A stretch of 14,618 bases of DNA from positions 1 to 14,618 of the forward strand of contig DAOVBK010000007.1 of assembly GCA_030670605.1 (NCBI GenBank). The letters are read 5' to 3'. The notes under the pieces are model-generated. The model did not search any database. It saw only the letters and a program-made list of their open reading frames with translations, and was not told the origin of the DNA. This stretch comes from Candidatus Stahliibacteriota bacterium. Its GTDB lineage: Bacteria > Hydrothermota > Tepidihabitantia > SM23-42. A program made the position numbers and the translations under genes. Below, in pieces: positions 1-7,249 of the stretch (positions within the stretch are counted from its first letter, which is position 1; every line of letters starts with the position of its first letter).

Positions 1-461
1 CGCAGAATTTCCCCAAACGGAACCGCATTGTCTCAGGGCTCTCAAAGGCAGTTGTTGCAATCGAAGCAAAAGAAAAAAGTGGTGTCATGAATACTGTTCG
101 GTGGGCACTAGACCAGAACAAAGATGTCTTTGCTATCCCCGGCAATATTTTTTCCAAGGCGTCGCGTGGTACGAACCTGTTGATCAAGGATGGGGCAATT
201 CCCGTAACATCCGCGGTTGACGTCTTGGAGTCTCTCGGTATCCAGCACACAAAGAAAGAACACGCTGTGCAGGAACTCGGGCTTGACGATTCAGAAAAGC
301 AGGTGTGGGAAACACTCGGACATGAACCTGTGTATCTGGATGTCCTTTCTGAGCAACTCGAACAGCCAACCGGACCCATCTTGAACGCACTACTCGGACT
401 CGAAATGAAGGGCCTGGTCAAACAACTGCCAGGGATGATGTTTGTTAAAAATCTCGAATAG
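1..461 (+). CDS. dprA: DNA processing protein DprA/Smf, C-terminal part (5' end outside window)
   Basis: DprA loads RecA onto incoming single-stranded DNA during natural transformation and recombination. Only the C-terminal ~152 codons are present; the reading frame is open from base 3, so the apparent ATG at 87 is internal. Visible family signatures are FPKRNR at the left edge, RIVSGLS, an EAKEKSG segment, DVFAIPG, and GTNLLIKDGA, all from the Rossmann-like DprA core. The usual SGSLITA loop reads SGVMNTV here, a modest divergence. The last ~60 residues (from about DDSEKQ to the stop) fit the C-terminal winged-helix domain of many DprA proteins. The stop codon TAG (459-461) directly follows the first arm of a hairpin terminator. 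The gene appears to stand alone at its 3' end. The family assignment is firm; involvement in competence here is an inference. Confidence 0.93.
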   Translation, partial: QNFPKRNRIVSGLSKAVVAIEAKEKSGVMNTVRWALDQNKDVFAIPGNIFSKASRGTNLLIKDGAIPVTSAVDVLESLGIQHTKKEHAVQELGLDDSEKQVWETLGHEPVYLDVLSEQLEQPTGPILNALLGLEMKGLVKQLPGMMFVKNLE

Positions 462-479
462 CGTCCTATTCGAGATTTT
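448..479 (+). terminator. Rho-independent terminator of dprA
   Basis: Bases 448-460 and 467-479 are perfect reverse complements (13 bp) with a 6-nt loop (gcgtcc). The 3' arm ends in TTTT and the 5' arm begins with AAAA, so the hairpin could work in both directions and may also stop transcripts arriving from sahH. The dprA stop codon TAG spans the end of the 5' arm and the first loop base, so the last dprA codons encode one half of the terminator. Confidence 0.85.
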
Positions 480-480
480 G

Positions 481-529
481 GCAAATGGCAAATGGCCTAT
501 GGCTAATAGCCAATTGCATATGGCAAAAT
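481..529. repeat. Heptamer tandem array, seven units of consensus GCNNATN
   Basis: Seven consecutive 7-nt units fill exactly 49 bases. All begin with GC. The first two are identical (GCAAATG), and later units include GCCTATG, GCTAATA and GCATATG. The first six have AT at positions 5-6; the last deviates (GCAAAAT). A 13-nt odd palindrome, TGGCTA-A-TAGCCA, lies at 500-512 across three units. The array starts two bases after the dprA terminator arm. Function is unknown. Confidence 0.75.
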
Positions 530-550
530 CAATGCACGCTACGAAGCCCT

Positions 551-625
551 AATCACCATTCCCCATTCACGTTTCGACTCTTTGACTCTTGGACTTTTCG
601 ACACTCCTCTTTTGCCTTTTGCCTT
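551..625. repeat. Mixed heptamer/octamer word array (ATTCNCC, YTTNGACT, TTTGCCT)
   Basis: Three 7-nt units near ATTCNCC run from 551 to 571. Four 8-nt units follow from 572 to 603, with TTTCGACT and CTTGGACT among them. After an irregular spacer, two identical TTTGCCT units occupy 611-624. The word changes from block to block but keeps a 7-8 nt rhythm, and GACT/GACA recurs. The pattern reads directly from the bases; I know of no named element that matches it. Confidence 0.6.
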
Positions 626-676
626 GACTTACCGCGAATCGAGGCTAGGAAACCTCTCCCACAACAGACGAACTTC

Positions 677-731
677 TACGAATACGACTTACGAAATACG
701 AGTACGTAATTTTTGACTTTTGCCCTTTGCC
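677..731. repeat. TACGANN and TTTTGCC-type short-word array
   Basis: Five units beginning TACG occupy 677-709 (6 or 7 nt each; for example TACGACT and TACGAAA). Three heptamers, TTTTGAC, TTTTGCC and CTTTGCC, then fill 711-731. The word ATACGAC (682-688) also occurs twice in the octamer array between metK and sahH (2107-2113 and 2115-2121), linking the two intergenic regions. Confidence 0.6.
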
Positions 732-791
732 GTGAATTCCTTCCTGCCTACTGTTTCCAGCTTCCTGACCCTAGCCCAATGACCAATCCGG

Positions 792-2033
792 TTATGTTCC
801 CATTTTCCACGAAGACAGGTATTGTTTTTGTTCAGGCGTCAATTTGTCGATTGTGATACCCATTGATTTGAGTTTTAGCCGGGCAATGTTTTCATCTATT
901 TTGAGTGGCAGATTATATACGCGTTTCTCAAGCTTTGGATTATTGAAAATGTATTCGACTGCCAATGCCTGATTAGCAAATGACATATCCATAACCATTG
1001 CCGGATGACCTTCTGCCGCGGCAAGGTTCACGAGTCTGCCTTGAGCCAGAATGTACAATTTCCTGCCATTCCTGAGCACATGCTCTTCACATGAGTCTCT
1101 AATGAGGCGTCTTTTCTTGGTAATCTTCTTCAATCCGGGTTTGTCAATCTCAACATCAAAATGCCCTGAATTACCAACAATCGCACCGTCCTTCATCTTG
1201 AGCATATGCTCTTTTCTGATGACGTTGATATCACCAGTCACAGTAATAAACAGATCCCCAATCTTCGCTGCGTCAGCCATGGGCATGACCGTGTATCCAT
1301 CCATACGTGCCTCAAGCGCCTTGACCGGGTCAACCTCTGTAACAATGACCTGAGCACCCATGCCCTTTGCGCGCATCGCAAGTCCTCGACCGCACCAGCC
1401 GTATCCGGCAACGACAAAGTTACTCCCGCTAATAAGGATATTTGTGGCGCGCAAAATGCCATCAATGGTCGACTGACCCGTACCATATCGATTGTCAAAC
1501 AGGTATTTGGTGAGCGAATCATTAACCGCTACAATGGGAAATCTGAGCACGTTATCACGTTCCATCTGCTTAAGCCGGATCACGCCGGTCGTTGTTTCCT
1601 CGGTACCGCCACTGATACCCTGTAAGCGGCGTTTATGAGCGGTCGAAATAAGATCAGCCCCATCATCAATCAAAATCTCTGGTTTGTTCTTCAATACCTG
1701 CGAAAGATTCCGGTAGTATTCTGTGCGCGATTCACCATGTTGCGCAAAAACACCGATGCCATCCATTGCCAGTGCAGCAGCGGCGTCATCCTGGGTAGAC
1801 AGTGGATTCGACGCCGTCAGATAAACATGTGCACCGGCGGCTTTCAAGGTTCTTGCTAGATTCGCGGTCTCGGTGGTCACATGAAGACAGCAGCCAATAC
1901 GGCGGTTCTTAAGTGATTTGTCTTTCTTGAACCGCCTACGGATCAATCGCAGAACCGGCATTTTTTCTTCTGCCCAATCAATTCTCTTGTTCCCTTGTGG
2001 CGCAAGCTTTTTGTTTTTGATATTATACTTCAT
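792..2033 (-). CDS. ahcY: S-adenosyl-L-homocysteine hydrolase, short archaeal/Thermotoga type
   Basis: Cytosolic NAD-dependent enzyme that splits S-adenosylhomocysteine into adenosine and homocysteine, removing the product inhibitor of methyltransferases. The 413-residue protein has the full family layout: N-terminal WAEEKMPVL and [10 protein letters not shown], a DDGAD stretch near 123-127, [10 protein letters not shown] (142-151), [19 protein letters not shown] (171-189, with K176, D180 and N181 at catalytic spacing), and the NAD-binding GYGWCGRG (210-217). It ends soon after YLSSW and lacks the Lys/Tyr tail of long bacterial and eukaryotic enzymes, which fits the short form. Some short-form relatives (e.g. 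the Methanocaldococcus enzyme) prefer S-inosylhomocysteine, so the exact substrate is open. The start is supported by GAGGAG three bases upstream of the ATG. It follows metK on the same strand after a 107-nt gap that holds an octamer array. Confidence 0.95.
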   Translation of the reverse strand: MKYNIKNKKLAPQGNKRIDWAEEKMPVLRLIRRRFKKDKSLKNRRIGCCLHVTTETANLARTLKAAGAHVYLTASNPLSTQDDAAAALAMDGIGVFAQHGESRTEYYRNLSQVLKNKPEILIDDGADLISTAHKRRLQGISGGTEETTTGVIRLKQMERDNVLRFPIVAVNDSLTKYLFDNRYGTGQSTIDGILRATNILISGSNFVVAGYGWCGRGLAMRAKGMGAQVIVTEVDPVKALEARMDGYTVMPMADAAKIGDLFITVTGDINVIRKEHMLKMKDGAIVGNSGHFDVEIDKPGLKKITKKRRLIRDSCEEHVLRNGRKLYILAQGRLVNLAAAEGHPAMVMDMSFANQALAVEYIFNNPKLEKRVYNLPLKIDENIARLKLKSMGITIDKLTPEQKQYLSSWKMGT

Positions 2034-2066
2034 AATCTCCTCAACTAACTATCCAACGAAAGAATT

Positions 2067-2138
2067 GGTCTCATGGTCCCATAGTCCCATTGTCTTATTG
2101 TCGACAATACGACGATACGACAATCCGACCATCAGACT
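2067..2138. repeat. Symmetric octamer array: 4 x NGTCNNAT, central TGTCGACA, 4 x ATNNGACN
   Basis: Exactly nine 8-nt units fill 72 bases between the metK stop and the sahH leader. Units 1-4 fit NGTCNNAT (e.g. GGTCTCAT, AGTCCCAT). Unit 5 (2099-2106) is the self-complementary TGTCGACA. Units 6-9 fit ATNNGACN (e.g. ATACGACG, ATCCGACC), the reverse complement of the first class. Folding the array on its centre pairs 23 of 32 positions outside the central unit by Watson-Crick rules, with all mismatches at the variable positions 1, 5 and 6. It ends two bases before the metK stop codon. It could form an imperfect hairpin in the metK-sahH transcript or bind a protein; neither is proven. Confidence 0.75.
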
Positions 2139-2140
2139 GA

Positions 2141-3283
2141 TCAAACTCCCGATTCCCGCTTTATCGCATCTGCCATATCGGAAATTTCCCAGGTAAATCC
2201 TTCTTCCTCGCGACCAAAGTGCCCGTAGCATGCTGTCCGTCTATAGATCGGTCTGCGCAGCTTGAGTTTATCTATTATGCTCTGGGGTGTGAAATCAAAG
2301 AGTTTTTTGAGTATCTGAACAATCGTATCATCGGTGATTGTGCCGGTACCGAATGTATTGACCGTGATCGCTGTTGGCTCCGCAATCCCGATCGCATAAG
2401 AAAGAGAAACTTCAACTTTCCTGCAAATACCCGAAGCCACAATATTCTTTGCCACGTAACGCGCCATGTACGATGCAGAACGATCGACCTTTGTTGGATC
2501 TTTGCCAGAAAAACACCCGCCGCCATGATGTCCGACACCGCCGTACGTATCGACCATTATCTTTCGACCAGTCACACCAGAATCACCCTGTGGACCACCA
2601 ATGACAAATCGACCGGTCGGGTTTATGAGAATCTTAGTTTTTTCATCAACTAGGTTTTTCGGAACAATCTCGCCAATAACAAGTTTTTTCACATCCGCAT
2701 GTAGTTTTTCATTGCGCACATCGACGTGGTGCTGTGCTGAAAGAATAATCGAATCAATCCGTACTGGTTTGCTGTCATCATATTCTATGGTCACCTGTGA
2801 TTTTCCGTCAGGATGCAAATAATCAACCGTATTCGCTTTTCTTATTTCTGAAAGTCGGCGAACAAGTCTGTGCGCAAGCGTGATCGGCAACGGCATGAGC
2901 TCGGGTGTTTCATCAACCGCATAACCATACATCATTCCCTGGTCACCTGCACCGCCGATGTCCACACCCATGGCGATATCCTTTGACTGCTCCTGGATGG
3001 CACTGATAACTGCGCAGGTGTCCGCATCGATCCCCATATCAGTATCGGTATAGCCTATTTCGTAGAGAAGCGAGCGGACAATATCTGATAGTCCAACATA
3101 GCACTCGGTTGATATTTCTCCGGCGACAAAAATCATGCCGCGCGTCGCGAGCGTTTCCAGCGCAACGCGGCCAAAAGGATCCTTTTCCAAGATGGCATCC
3201 AGGACAGCATCTGATACCTGGTCACAGATCTTATCTGGATGTCCCTCGGTAACTGATTCTGAAGTTATGAAATATCTCCCCAT
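2141..3283 (-). CDS. metK: S-adenosylmethionine synthetase (methionine adenosyltransferase)
   Basis: Cytosolic enzyme that makes S-adenosylmethionine from methionine and ATP. The chosen product is 380 residues, normal for the family. Seen in order: GHPDK (14-18, metal/ATP site), [12 protein letters not shown] (111-122), [18 protein letters not shown] (224-241) and GGGCFSGKD (254-262). Cys in the last motif is one of the residues the family signature tolerates. A frame-extending TTG at 3301 is rejected: the clear AAAGGAG (3294-3288) lies inside that extension and is correctly spaced for the ATG at 3283, and the TTG overlaps the likely -10 box. sahH lies downstream on the same strand, so synthesis of the methyl donor and clearance of its by-product are probably co-expressed. 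The 5' leader is only about ten bases, leaving no room for a SAM riboswitch. Confidence 0.96.
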   Translation of the reverse strand: MGRYFITSESVTEGHPDKICDQVSDAVLDAILEKDPFGRVALETLATRGMIFVAGEISTECYVGLSDIVRSLLYEIGYTDTDMGIDADTCAVISAIQEQSKDIAMGVDIGGAGDQGMMYGYAVDETPELMPLPITLAHRLVRRLSEIRKANTVDYLHPDGKSQVTIEYDDSKPVRIDSIILSAQHHVDVRNEKLHADVKKLVIGEIVPKNLVDEKTKILINPTGRFVIGGPQGDSGVTGRKIMVDTYGGVGHHGGGCFSGKDPTKVDRSASYMARYVAKNIVASGICRKVEVSLSYAIGIAEPTAITVNTFGTGTITDDTIVQILKKLFDFTPQSIIDKLKLRRPIYRRTACYGHFGREEEGFTWEISDMADAIKRESGV

Positions 3284-3300
3284 GTAACTCCTTTCAGGCA

Positions 3301-3328
3301 ATTATACGCATTCCCACTCCAAAATCAA
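3301..3328 (-). promoter_or_regulatory. Predicted sigma70-type promoter for metK
   Basis: On the minus strand, TTGATT (3328-3323) is followed by a 16-nt spacer and a perfect TATAAT (3306-3301). The -10 box ends 17 nt before the metK ATG, so transcription would begin close to the ribosome binding site and leave a leader of roughly 9-11 nt. This is consensus matching only. Confidence 0.55.
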
Positions 3329-3353
3329 GCGAATCGCACAACGTATTGTAATA

Positions 3354-3382
3354 TTGACAATTGTGCTATTGCTCATTATAAT
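3354..3382 (+). promoter_or_regulatory. Perfect-consensus sigma70-type promoter for the receptor/kinase-helicase operon
   Basis: TTGACA (3354-3359), a 17-nt spacer and TATAAT (3377-3382) match the ideal promoter exactly. The -10 box ends 17 nt before the ATG at 3400, the same distance as for metK on the other strand. The expected start near 3389 falls inside the GAGAGG ribosome binding sequence (3387-3392). It probably drives the four-gene run to 9781, since no terminator or other good promoter is visible within it. Confidence 0.75.
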
Positions 3383-3399
3383 TGCTGAGAGGTAAAACA

Positions 3400-5952
3400 A
3401 TGGTTTATGTGCTTACCACGCTTATTCTCTTCGGCGGTATTAGCGGTAAAATACAAGGCGTCGTAACTGACGAAGACACCAAAGAACCAATCCCCTATGC
3501 AAATATCACGATTCTCGATACCGATATCGGTACGGCAACCGACAACAATGGGTATTTTCACATTGTCCATGTACTACCAGGAACGTATACGGTTGAAATT
3601 TCCTGCATTGGCTACCAGACAAAACGTATTCAGAACGTTGTCGTTGAAATAGACCAAACGGCACGACTGACTGTGGCACTCACGCCAACACTGATTGAAA
3701 TGGAACCAGTAACCGTGGTCAGCGAGACACCAGCCGTCAAAAAGGACATGGTCAGCACAACGTATATTATCAGAGCAAAGGAGATTGCAACCCTTCCCGT
3801 GGACTATGCGTATGCTCTCATACGATTTCAACCTGCTGTCGCTATTCGCGACACAGCACTCCACGTGCGCGGCGGTCGTGAAACCGAAGTTGTGTATCTA
3901 ATCGATAATGTTTCGGTCATGGACCCGCAGACCGGTGAGTTCGCAATTGTGCTTTCAAAAGGGATTATTGATGAAATAATCTTCCTCCCCGGTGGGTTCG
4001 ATGCTGAATACGGACGGGCAATGTCTGGTGTCATCAACATGATAGCAGCGCGACCAGCAGAGCAGCTGAAGCTTCGGGCATATGGCAAAACAGAAGCACT
4101 CATGCCGTACTACTACGATTTTGGTTATGGTAATGTCCAGGCATCCGTACATACTCCTCTCACAAAACAAGTCCGAGGGTTTTTTGCTTTTGATGCAATC
4201 CATACCGATGATTGGAACCCGAAGCTGTATGTTCTGCCACACAAGCAGCGTGATGATTACTCAATCTATGGCAAATTGCTCTTTGCACCATCAGGTAAGC
4301 TCCGTATTAATATGAGTGGGACAAAATCGCGAACGCAGTTTGACCGTTACAATACTGTCTGGAAATTCCATCTGGACCATTATCGTTCCGATCAGAGAAC
4401 AGGTGATCTGGAAGTTATTGATATCGACTACCTGCCAACAACAAAGAGCCTTTTTTCTTTCACTATGAGCAGATTGTACACGAACGGCGTTTTTGGTGTA
4501 CGGGAACCTGGTTCCTATGGAATTTTCGACGATTTCTCGTTCCGTGACTATCTTACGCTTGAATGGCCCCGAGCAAGCAACAGAAATCCATTTGGTGTAC
4601 AAGTAAAAAAACCGTATTCTGCCGGTGACTATCCAGAGTATGAAGAAAAATCATCTCTCGTGTACAGACTGAACGCTCAAACAAACCTGCAACTACACAA
4701 ATTTCATGAGATGAAAGCAGGTTGTGAATATGCACATCTTGATCTGGAGAACTTTCACTATTTCGTGAGCAATACATACGACGTCGCAGATAGCTATCAC
4801 TATCAGCCCAAAGAGTTCTCTGTCTTTGTGCAGGATAATATTGATTTCGAGGGTGTCTATGCCAAGCTCGGCTTACGCTATGACTATTTCAACTCGGACA
4901 TTGACTCCATTGAATCAAAGATGAGCGTTGCGCCCCGTATCGGCGCTTCCTTTCTCGTGACCGACAAATTCCTGTTCAGGGCGAACTACGGTGTGTTTAC
5001 CCAGCCTCCATTGTATGACCAGATGTATTCTCTCTATGGTCTTCTTCCACTACCCCCATACCTCAAAGAATATTACACAGAGTTCATACTACCGGTCGGC
5101 AACCCTGATCTCGGTCCTGAGAGAACAAGCAGTTTCGAAATCGGTCTCCAGGGAGAAGTACACAAAGACGTGAGCATGACGATGACTGCTTTTTACAAAG
5201 ATGTCACTGACCTCGTTGGCACACGATTTGTTTCTGCGGTGCCCGTCAGCTATATTCAATATATTAATGTTGAGTATGCTAATATTAAAGGCTTGGAAGC
5301 GATCCTGGGTTTTCAAACAGCACTCTTTGCGGGTAAGGTATCGTACACGCTTTCATGGGCTCGTGGTTCGAGCTCATATGCAGAAGAAGTATACAAACAA
5401 TATGCGTATGGCGAATTAGACACAGCAGCAACACCACCATTGCAGGATTATGACCTCGATTTTGACCAGCGCCACAAAGTCTTCATCCAAGGTGTTTTTA
5501 ACCTCCCGCTTGCGTCAGAGTTCTATATCTTTGGTTACTTTGGTCAAGGATTTCCCTATACACCACCGAGTCCAGAGGGCAAAACAGGAGAAAGAAATAT
5601 GCTGCGACTCGACTATCAAAGGCAGATTGACTGTGTCCTCACGAAGTCATTGAACGTCGGAAATCTTGCATTGAATGCGTACGTTGAGGTCATTAACCTT
5701 CTCGACGTCCGCTATCCGCTTGGACCTCATTATCCTTTGATCGCATATGAGGACATTAAACCATGGGAATTTGACACATACTCCTTTTGGAGTGGTTATT
5801 ACAGCCCCGCGGCAGATTTAAACCATGACGGCCTTATCACACCTGCCGAGCAAGTCGTTGGCTATCGAGAACTTGCGCGGCAAACCGATGATTGGGTCAA
5901 TGTAAACTCTGCACCACGCAGGGCACGCATTGGCTTTGAGGTGAAACTATGA
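3400..5952 (+). CDS. TonB-dependent outer-membrane receptor with N-terminal CarboxypepD_reg-like domain
   Basis: Probable outer-membrane gated channel taking up a bulky ligand with energy from TonB; the substrate cannot be read from sequence. The 850-residue protein has a hydrophobic signal peptide (about residues 1-16), then a carboxypeptidase-regulatory-like beta-sandwich (GKIQGVVTDEDT to about residue 95). A plug domain follows, containing HVRGGRETEVVYLIDN and GGFDAEYGRAMSGVINM, then a long aromatic-rich barrel ending in RARIGFEVKL. In what should be the last extracellular loop, residues 806-817 (DLNHDGLITPAE) match the 12-residue EF-hand calcium loop. The start at 3400 is chosen because GAGAGG precedes it by 7 nt; a TTG at 3382 is the last base of the -10 box and would put that sequence inside the gene. 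The stop overlaps the next start (ATGA, 5949-5952), so the lipoprotein is probably co-translated. Confidence 0.92.
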   Translation: MVYVLTTLILFGGISGKIQGVVTDEDTKEPIPYANITILDTDIGTATDNNGYFHIVHVLPGTYTVEISCIGYQTKRIQNVVVEIDQTARLTVALTPTLIEMEPVTVVSETPAVKKDMVSTTYIIRAKEIATLPVDYAYALIRFQPAVAIRDTALHVRGGRETEVVYLIDNVSVMDPQTGEFAIVLSKGIIDEIIFLPGGFDAEYGRAMSGVINMIAARPAEQLKLRAYGKTEALMPYYYDFGYGNVQASVHTPLTKQVRGFFAFDAIHTDDWNPKLYVLPHKQRDDYSIYGKLLFAPSGKLRINMSGTKSRTQFDRYNTVWKFHLDHYRSDQRTGDLEVIDIDYLPTTKSLFSFTMSRLYTNGVFGVREPGSYGIFDDFSFRDYLTLEWPRASNRNPFGVQVKKPYSAGDYPEYEEKSSLVYRLNAQTNLQLHKFHEMKAGCEYAHLDLENFHYFVSNTYDVADSYHYQPKEFSVFVQDNIDFEGVYAKLGLRYDYFNSDIDSIESKMSVAPRIGASFLVTDKFLFRANYGVFTQPPLYDQMYSLYGLLPLPPYLKEYYTEFILPVGNPDLGPERTSSFEIGLQGEVHKDVSMTMTAFYKDVTDLVGTRFVSAVPVSYIQYINVEYANIKGLEAILGFQTALFAGKVSYTLSWARGSSSYAEEVYKQYAYGELDTAATPPLQDYDLDFDQRHKVFIQGVFNLPLASEFYIFGYFGQGFPYTPPSPEGKTGERNMLRLDYQRQIDCVLTKSLNVGNLALNAYVEVINLLDVRYPLGPHYPLIAYEDIKPWEFDTYSFWSGYYSPAADLNHDGLITPAEQVVGYRELARQTDDWVNVNSAPRRARIGFEVKL

Positions 5953-6365
5953 CGAAAACACGATTCCTTCTGGGGTTCCTGTGCGTGCTTGTTGTTTTGA
6001 TGGCGTGCAAAGACCCGGAAGAGTTTGAACCAGACGACCCATACGATGAAGAAGCCCCGGCACCTCCAGTACTCATTCACCCCTTACCTGGTGCGGTTTT
6101 TGCATGCGGTAATTCAAAGACTGTTTTCTTTGATTGGACTAATGTAGAGGGCGCGCAACAGTATGAAATACAGATTGATACAAATGCAAGCTTCAGCACG
6201 GATTCAATATACGGCATTGACAACCCGCCAACAATGATAAACCTCATCCGGTATGAATCAAGGACCACATACTATTGCAGAATACGTGCAGGAAGTGTCT
6301 ACTGGCGAACGCTCTACACAGACTGGTCAGATGTGAGAATCTTCTATCTTGCTCGAGACATCTGA
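5949..6365 (+). CDS. Small lipoprotein with a fibronectin-III-like domain, partner of the TonB receptor
   Basis: This 138-residue protein opens with a lipoprotein signal peptide: MTKTR, a hydrophobic core, and the lipobox L17-M18-A19-C20, so Cys20 should carry the lipid anchor. An acidic, proline-rich linker follows (about 22-41). The rest looks like a single beta-sandwich of fibronectin-III or Ig-like type: DWTNVEGAQQYEIQID followed by strand-like TTYYCRIRA and a final DWSDVRIFYL. It overlaps the receptor by four bases (ATGA), implying coupled translation. A lipoprotein encoded with a TonB receptor recalls SusC/SusD-like pairs, but it is far too small for SusD and no such homology is seen. 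Ligand binding at the receptor is an inference. It is 15 nt from the next gene. Confidence 0.8.
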   Translation: MTKTRFLLGFLCVLVVLMACKDPEEFEPDDPYDEEAPAPPVLIHPLPGAVFACGNSKTVFFDWTNVEGAQQYEIQIDTNASFSTDSIYGIDNPPTMINLIRYESRTTYYCRIRAGSVYWRTLYTDWSDVRIFYLARDI

Positions 6366-6380
6366 GCCGAGGCAGGTTGC

Positions 6381-7244
6381 ATGAACATACCGCAAAATGT
6401 CACACCGGGCGAACCGGTATTTCTGAGGAATCTTGTTATCACACCCGTGAAAGGCAGTGCTAGCAACGGTTTCAGCCCTGTGACCATAGATGAAATCATC
6501 CACGCAGAGAAAGGTTCTTTCCAGGAAAGTGACACACCTGACATCGATGAGATCCAATTCTCCAATGACGGTGATGAACCAGTGCTCATGCTCGATGGCG
6601 AAGAAATTATCGGTGCAATGCAGAATCGTATTATCGCCCATTCACATATGATAGAACCACATAGTGTAGAAAATATCCCTGTTGTCTGTGTTGAAGAAGG
6701 AAGATGGGAAGAGCTCGGGGGCTTTGAAACTGGACACTGTTCATACCCCCGTCTGCGCGCCGTGTTGTTGCGAAGCCGTTTTCGGAAAACTGATATTCAG
6801 AAAACCGTATGGAAAGAAATCACCCGAAAACTGACGGTCACAAGAACCCAGTCAGCCACCTCATCAATGCATGATATCTACGAAAACCTCGATGACGAAG
6901 TTGCACGCTATGTCGAAGATTTCAAGAGTCTCAATCATGGAACGATTGGTTTCATAGGTAGTGCGGGTGACCGCATTCTTGGGTGTGATTTGTTTCACAA
7001 TCCTCAAACCTATCAAAAGTTCGAACAGAAGCTCATCAGGAGTTATGCACTCGATGCTATTGAATACCGGCAGAGAAGAGGCAATCGGCCTGAAACAAAG
7101 CAATTCCTTAATAGTATCATCAATGCGCTTCAGAAGCGCACGAGAAAAGGACAGCCGCATATACATTTCAAAGGCACGGGATTTTTCGGACAGACCTTGC
7201 TTCATGACAACACGTTAGTTCACATTTCAGTGTTCCCTGCATAG
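6381..7244 (+). CDS. ARPP-1/DUF6569-family protein
   Basis: A 287-residue protein without signal peptide or membrane segment, so presumably cytosolic. The block around residues 68-115 is diagnostic: PVLMLDGEEIIGAMQNR, then about twenty residues later IPVVCVEEGRWEE. This is the hallmark of the ARPP-1 domain (ARG- and rhodanese/phosphatase-associated protein, formerly DUF6569). Known relatives are linked by genome context to ADP-ribosylglycohydrolase and phosphatase genes, but the biochemical activity is, to my knowledge, undetermined. The C-terminal half (about 150-287), including HGTIGFIGSAGDRILGCDLF and an HIHFKGTGFFGQTLLHD ending, also appears typical. GAGG (6369-6372) lies 8 nt upstream of the start. 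The next gene begins 5 nt after the stop and lacks its own ribosome binding site, so the two are probably translated together and may act together. I recognise the family by memory of its motif, not by a search. Confidence 0.8.
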   Translation: MNIPQNVTPGEPVFLRNLVITPVKGSASNGFSPVTIDEIIHAEKGSFQESDTPDIDEIQFSNDGDEPVLMLDGEEIIGAMQNRIIAHSHMIEPHSVENIPVVCVEEGRWEELGGFETGHCSYPRLRAVLLRSRFRKTDIQKTVWKEITRKLTVTRTQSATSSMHDIYENLDDEVARYVEDFKSLNHGTIGFIGSAGDRILGCDLFHNPQTYQKFEQKLIRSYALDAIEYRQRRGNRPETKQFLNSIINALQKRTRKGQPHIHFKGTGFFGQTLLHDNTLVHISVFPA

Positions 7245-7249
7245 CGATA

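Larger units (their letters stand above)
480..791. other. Gene-free intergenic stretch between convergent dprA and sahH, rich in degenerate short words
   Basis: This ~310-base stretch separates the convergent 3' ends of dprA and sahH. I see no credible gene; the short open frame at 485-709 has repeat-derived, protein-unlike composition. Much of it consists of runs of 6-8 nt words that drift from copy to copy (481-529, 551-625 and 677-731, listed separately). The remainder (about 630-676 and 732-791) shows no clear feature. No obvious terminator for the minus-strand sahH transcript is visible here other than the bidirectional hairpin at 448-479. Confidence 0.6.

Noticed and set aside
485..709. 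74-codon open frame in the dprA-sahH gap
   Set aside because: The translation is repeat-derived and has no ribosome binding site or family likeness.
480..791. CRISPR array
   Set aside because: The repeats are 6-8 nt and adjacent, with no 20-40 nt identical repeats or unique spacers; no cas genes are present.
2219..2653. 144-codon plus-strand open frame inside metK
   Set aside because: Antisense shadow of metK with no protein-like motifs.
3284..3301. TTG start for metK that would add six residues
   Set aside because: The strong AAAGGAG lies inside the extension and serves the ATG at 3283; the TTG overlaps the likely -10 box.
3375..3380. Second minus-strand TATAAT as an alternative metK promoter
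   Set aside because: It is the overlap of a near-palindromic ATTATAAT, has no well-spaced -35, and would be blocked by the opposing consensus promoter.
3382..3399. TTG start for the TonB receptor
   Set aside because: Its first base is the last base of a perfect TATAAT, and the ribosome binding sequence lies downstream of it, correctly spaced for the ATG at 3400.
3284..3400. SAM riboswitch ahead of metK
   Set aside because: The predicted leader is about ten bases and no conserved riboswitch helices are seen in the 116-base divergent region.
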